DNA of 8,466 nucleotides. Origin: Myxococcota bacterium (GTDB taxonomy: Bacteria > Myxococcota_C > UBA6777). Positions 6,039 to 8,466 of the stretch are shown piece by piece; position 1 is the first letter of the stretch; every line of letters begins with the position of its first letter. The notes under the pieces are model-generated. The model was not told the origin of the DNA, did no database searches, and saw only the letters and a program-made list of their open reading frames with translations. The position numbers and the translations under genes were made by a program. The DNA is taken from assembly GCA_963169055.1 (NCBI GenBank), contig CAUJFU010000477.1:1-8466 (forward strand). Reading direction: 5' to 3'.

Positions 6039-8078
6039 TTACAACTCTGCCGCCAACAAGGTTCCTTGTTGGATTGCGCGCTTGGCATCCAATTCTGCCG
6101 CCACATCCGCGCCTCCGATCAAGCGCACATCTTTTCCTGCCGCTTGCAAGGGTGCCAACAACGCACGTTGAGGCTCTTGTCCTGCGCACAAGATCACATG
6201 ATCCACCGCCAACACTTGAGCCTTTCCCTTCACACTCAGATGCAGACCCTGATCGTCGATCTTTTCGTACACACAGTCCGATAGCATCGTCACTTGCTTG
6301 TTGCGCAACGTCGTCCGATGAATCCATCCCGTCGTCTTGCCCAAACGCTCTCCCAACTTCCCGCCTGATCGCTGGCACAAATAGATCTGGCGTGCAGGGA
6401 CCGACACCACCGCCTCTTTCAACGCTCCCGGGCGCGAATGGCTCATATCTACGCCCCATTCGTCCATATACGCCGCGATATCTTGCGACGTCGGCGTCTC
6501 TTCTTTCCGATGCGTCAAATACTCCGCCACATCAAACCCGATCCCGCCCGCTCCAACAATCGCCACCTTCTCCCCCACAGGCCGATGCCCTTGCAAGACA
6601 TCCACATAAGATAGCACTTTCGGATGATCCACCCCTTGGATACGGACTTCGCGAGGAACCACGCCCGTCGCCAACACGATCACCTCGTACTCTCCGCTCT
6701 GCAAAAATGCCGCACTCACCCGCTCTCCCAAACGCACTTCCACACCCGTCAAACGCAACTGCGTTTGAAAATACCGCAACGTCTCCGAAAACTCCTCTTT
6801 GCCCGGGATCTGTCGCGCCATCAAAAACTGGCCCCCGATCTGTTCTCCCGCCTCGAACAACGTCACCTTGTGGCCGCGCTTCGCCGCTGTCGTCGCACAC
6901 GCCAACCCCGCTGGACCCGCACCTACCACCGCGATCCGACGCGCCCTTGTCGTCGGCTTGATCGTGATCTCTGTCTCATAACACGCCAGCGGATTCACCA
7001 AACAACTGCATCGTTTGTTTTGGAAGATATGATCCAAACAAGCCTGATTGCACGCGATGCACGTATTGATCTCTTCTTCTCGCCCTTCTCGTGCTTTTTT
7101 TACCCACTCAGGATCGGCCAAAAACGGCCTTGCCATCGAGATCAGATCCGCATCTCCCGCCGCCAACACCGACTCCGCAACCTCTGGCATATTGATCCGA
7201 TTCGAGGCCACCAGCGGAATCGACACCTCACCCCGCAACTTCCGCGTCACCCATGTAAACGCCGCTCGCGGAACCATCGTCGCAATCGTCGGCACTCGCG
7301 CCTCATGCCAACCGATCCCCGTGTTAAGAATCGACGCCCCCGCTTCTTCGATCGCTTTCCCCAACGTGACTACTTCCTGCCATGTACTCCCATCGGGCAC
7401 CAGATCCAACATCGACAGCCGATAAATAATCAAAAACTCCCGCCCCACCGCCGCTCGGATCTGTCGCACGATCTCCACAGGAAAACGCATCCGCTTCTCA
7501 TACTCCCCACCCCATTCATCGCCGCGTTTGTTCGTATGTTGCGCAAGAAACTGGTTGATCAAATACCCTTCCGACCCCATCACTTCCACACCATCATAAC
7601 CCGCTTCTTTCGCTCGCACCGCACAGTTCACAAAGTCCCCGATCGTCCGCCTCACTCCACCGTTCGACAACGCTCTCGGACGAAACGGACTGATCGGCGC
7701 TTTGATCGCACTCGGAGCCACCGCCAACGGCGAATAACTGTACCGACCCGCATGCAAGATCTGCATACAGATCACTCCTCCCTCCCGATGCACCGCGTCT
7801 GTCACATAACGATGCTTCCGCACCTCCCATCCGTTCGACAACCTCGCAGCAAACGGCTTTACCCAACCCGCAAAATTCGGGGCCACACCCCCCGTCACAA
7901 TCAATCCCGCTTCGCCCGCTGCTCGCGCCGCAAAATACTCCCCCAACTTCTTCAAACCAAACCACTCTTCTTCCAAACCCACGTGCATCGAACCCATCAT
8001 CGCCCGATTCTTCAACGTCACATGACCCACTTCCAACGGGGCCAACAAATGCGGGTACTTCGCGTTTCCTCCAGCCAT
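6039..8078 (-). CDS. fadH: NADPH-dependent 2,4-dienoyl-CoA reductase
   Basis: This 679-residue enzyme (E. coli FadH has 672) reduces 2,4-dienoyl-CoA to the enoyl-CoA needed for beta-oxidation of unsaturated fatty acids in the cytosol, using NADPH, FAD, FMN and a 4Fe-4S cluster. The N-terminal half is an Old-Yellow-Enzyme TIM barrel: YPHLLAPLEVG..TLKNR at 8-25, QILHAGRYSYSP at 106-117, GSEGYLINQF with the catalytic Tyr (Y172), and GIGWHEAR with the catalytic His (H258). Cluster ligands are C340, C343, C347 and C359 in TCIACNQAC...CLVNP, with the spacing seen in E. coli; C357 is an extra cysteine. The FAD motif is GAGPAG (386-391) and the NADPH motif GAGGIG (509-514). The C-terminus, CAGQEPQRAL...LIGGADVAAELDAKRAIQQGT, is nearly the E. 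coli ending. The ATG at 8078 has AAGGAG 6 bases upstream; a longer in-frame start adds 53 unrelated residues read from the repeat region. It appears monocistronic, with its own candidate promoter and structured-repeat copy C after the stop. Confidence 0.97.
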   Translation of the reverse strand: MAGGNAKYPHLLAPLEVGHVTLKNRAMMGSMHVGLEEEWFGLKKLGEYFAARAAGEAGLIVTGGVAPNFAGWVKPFAARLSNGWEVRKHRYVTDAVHREGGVICMQILHAGRYSYSPLAVAPSAIKAPISPFRPRALSNGGVRRTIGDFVNCAVRAKEAGYDGVEVMGSEGYLINQFLAQHTNKRGDEWGGEYEKRMRFPVEIVRQIRAAVGREFLIIYRLSMLDLVPDGSTWQEVVTLGKAIEEAGASILNTGIGWHEARVPTIATMVPRAAFTWVTRKLRGEVSIPLVASNRINMPEVAESVLAAGDADLISMARPFLADPEWVKKAREGREEEINTCIACNQACLDHIFQNKRCSCLVNPLACYETEITIKPTTRARRIAVVGAGPAGLACATTAAKRGHKVTLFEAGEQIGGQFLMARQIPGKEEFSETLRYFQTQLRLTGVEVRLGERVSAAFLQSGEYEVIVLATGVVPREVRIQGVDHPKVLSYVDVLQGHRPVGEKVAIVGAGGIGFDVAEYLTHRKEETPTSQDIAAYMDEWGVDMSHSRPGALKEAVVSVPARQIYLCQRSGGKLGERLGKTTGWIHRTTLRNKQVTMLSDCVYEKIDDQGLHLSVKGKAQVLAVDHVILCAGQEPQRALLAPLQAAGKDVRLIGGADVAAELDAKRAIQQGTLLAAEL

Positions 8079-8084
8079 CCTTCG

Positions 8085-8090
8085 CTCCTT
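8085..8090 (-). promoter_or_regulatory. Ribosome-binding site fixing the fadH start
   Basis: AAGGAG on the minus strand is followed by 6 bases and then the ATG at 8078. The AAGGAGCGAAGG leader is almost the same as that of the DUF1805 gene. Confidence 0.8.
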
Positions 8091-8123
8091 CTCTTCGCTT
8101 CCTTCGGTGAACCTTGGCTCATC

Positions 8124-8152
8124 TTTGTACCCAAACACCCCTCCCCCGACAA
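8124..8152 (-). promoter_or_regulatory. Candidate sigma-70-type promoter of fadH
   Basis: On the minus strand, TTGTCG (8152-8147) and TACAAA (8129-8124) are separated by exactly 17 bases, each matching 4 of 6 consensus positions. The start of transcription would be near 8117, about 39 bases before the ATG. The -10 box is the same as in the glnN candidate. I see no obvious FadR-type palindrome over it. Confidence 0.35.
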
Positions 8153-8213
8153 GCCCCCTTCTCCCCACCACCACAAGCCGTCCGCCTCTTTTCGGATTTC
8201 GGCTGCTCTTTCG

Positions 8214-8333
8214 GCTTTGTGGGGTTCCACCCCACACCCCGCAAGGGAGCTCGGCTCCCTTGACCCCGTGTTGGCGAAAAGATCATCGTTTTTTCAAACC
8301 AACCACTCCGTCGCTTGGGCAGGTGCGAACACG
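8214..8333 (+). repeat. Structured dispersed repeat, copy B
   Basis: This is the third copy of the element at 3460 and 5889. Hairpin 1 (8219-8235) has arms GTGGGGT and ACCCCAC around TCC. Hairpin 2 (8242-8262) is a perfect 9-bp stem, CAAGGGAGC with GCTCCCTTG, around TCG. The third hairpin of copy A is absent: CGGGGT is replaced by CGAAAA. The tail GATCATCGTTTTTTCAAAC, TCGCTTG and GTGCGAACACG matches copy C closely. Unlike copies A and C it does not follow a gene in its own orientation; it lies between two divergent promoters. Confidence 0.75.
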
Positions 8334-8388
8334 CCTTCTCAAACCCACCACTACACCTCTTTGACCTCCTCAAACACGCCTTCTCAAA
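8299..8388. repeat. Two tandem 45-bp repeats overlapping copy B
   Basis: Units 8299-8343 and 8344-8388 agree at about 32 of 45 positions by eye. The last 16 bases are identical (AACACGCCTTCTCAAA) and so are most of the first nine. The first unit is the distal tail of copy B, so the array looks like a local duplication of that tail. Each unit ends in TCAAA, as does the base sequence just before the first unit. Confidence 0.65.
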
Positions 8389-8417
8389 AAACAGGTGCAA
8401 AGCCTCAAGACTTTGTG

Positions 8418-8423
8418 TAGAAT
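8418..8423 (+). promoter_or_regulatory. Possible -10 box for the gene beyond the right edge
   Basis: TAGAAT matches TATAAT at 5 of 6 positions and lies about 36 bases before the ribosome site. The -35 region, GTGCAA at 8395-8400 with 17-base spacing, is poor (3 of 6), so the call is weak. Confidence 0.3.
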
Positions 8424-8458
8424 CCAATCATTCATCCATCCAAGCCCCCCTCCACTTC

Positions 8459-8465
8459 AAAGGAG
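8459..8465 (+). promoter_or_regulatory. Ribosome-binding site of a + strand gene starting just past the window
   Basis: AAAGGAG followed by C is the leader seen before the DUF1805 and fadH starts, where the ATG follows within 6 to 7 bases. A start codon is therefore expected a few bases beyond 8466. The product cannot be known from here. Confidence 0.55.
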
Positions 8466-8466
8466 C

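Larger units (their letters stand above)
8079..8466. other. Divergent intergenic region between fadH and the gene beyond the right edge
   Basis: The gap is at least 388 bases. It holds the fadH ribosome site and candidate promoter (8124-8152), structured-repeat copy B (8214-8333), a 45-bp tandem repeat overlapping the end of copy B (8299-8388), and a candidate promoter and ribosome site for a + strand gene outside the window. The peptide frames here simply translate the repeats and have no supported starts. Confidence 0.6.

Noticed and set aside
8079-8237. 53-residue N-terminal extension of FadH
   Set aside because: It translates the structured repeat and lacks a ribosome site; the inner ATG has AAGGAG at ideal spacing and gives the family's usual length.
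8107-8364. Peptides rich in WG.TPHP and LDPV..KRSSFF as a protein family
   Set aside because: They are translations of the three repeat copies in varying frames, without starts or ribosome sites, so the conservation is at the DNA level.
6624-8420. 598-codon + strand open frame opposite fadH
   Set aside because: It is Arg/His-rich antisense of a gene that matches E. coli FadH end to end.

Overview
The window looks like chromosomal DNA of a free-living, probably Gram-negative bacterium of medium-high GC. It holds four complete protein genes and one cut by the left edge, with no mobile element, CRISPR array, rRNA or tRNA that I can support. Most starts have a strong AAGGAG-type ribosome site 5 to 7 bases upstream. 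The organism cannot be named. A type III glutamine synthetase, an E. coli-like FadH and an exported, signal-peptide-bearing protein would fit a deltaproteobacterial or myxobacterial type of heterotroph, but that is a guess. The + strand is conspicuously rich in C and A. Minus-strand genes use G- and T-ending codons (leucine mostly TTG), while the + strand glnN uses C-ending codons (leucine mostly CTC). Strong replication-strand asymmetry would explain this, with the minus strand leading.

Layout. Bases 1-541 (minus) encode the N-terminal 180 residues of an AEC-family membrane transporter that runs off the left edge. Just upstream on the same strand, 566-943, is a DUF1805-type protein, so the two probably form an operon. 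A divergent regulatory gap (944-1264) carries a 24-bp tandem repeat and a candidate glnN promoter. glnN (1265-3439, +) encodes a type III glutamine synthetase. A 331-base convergent gap (3440-3770) holds copy A of a structured repeat and a 41-bp-period tandem repeat. Next come an exported 661-residue protein of unknown function (3771-5756, minus), a gap with copy C of the structured repeat, fadH (6039-8078, minus; 2,4-dienoyl-CoA reductase), and a 388-base divergent gap with copy B. That last gap ends in a ribosome-binding site for a + strand gene starting just beyond the window.

Functionally the genes look like independent housekeeping units: ammonium assimilation (GlnN), beta-oxidation of unsaturated fatty acids (FadH), a carrier with its small partner gene, and an envelope protein. 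The most unusual content is between the genes. A dispersed repeat of about 120 bases occurs three times. It has two conserved triloop or tetraloop hairpins in series followed by a conserved tail, and its stems vary in ways that preserve pairing. Two of the three copies lie in sense orientation 20-30 bases after a stop codon (glnN and fadH).
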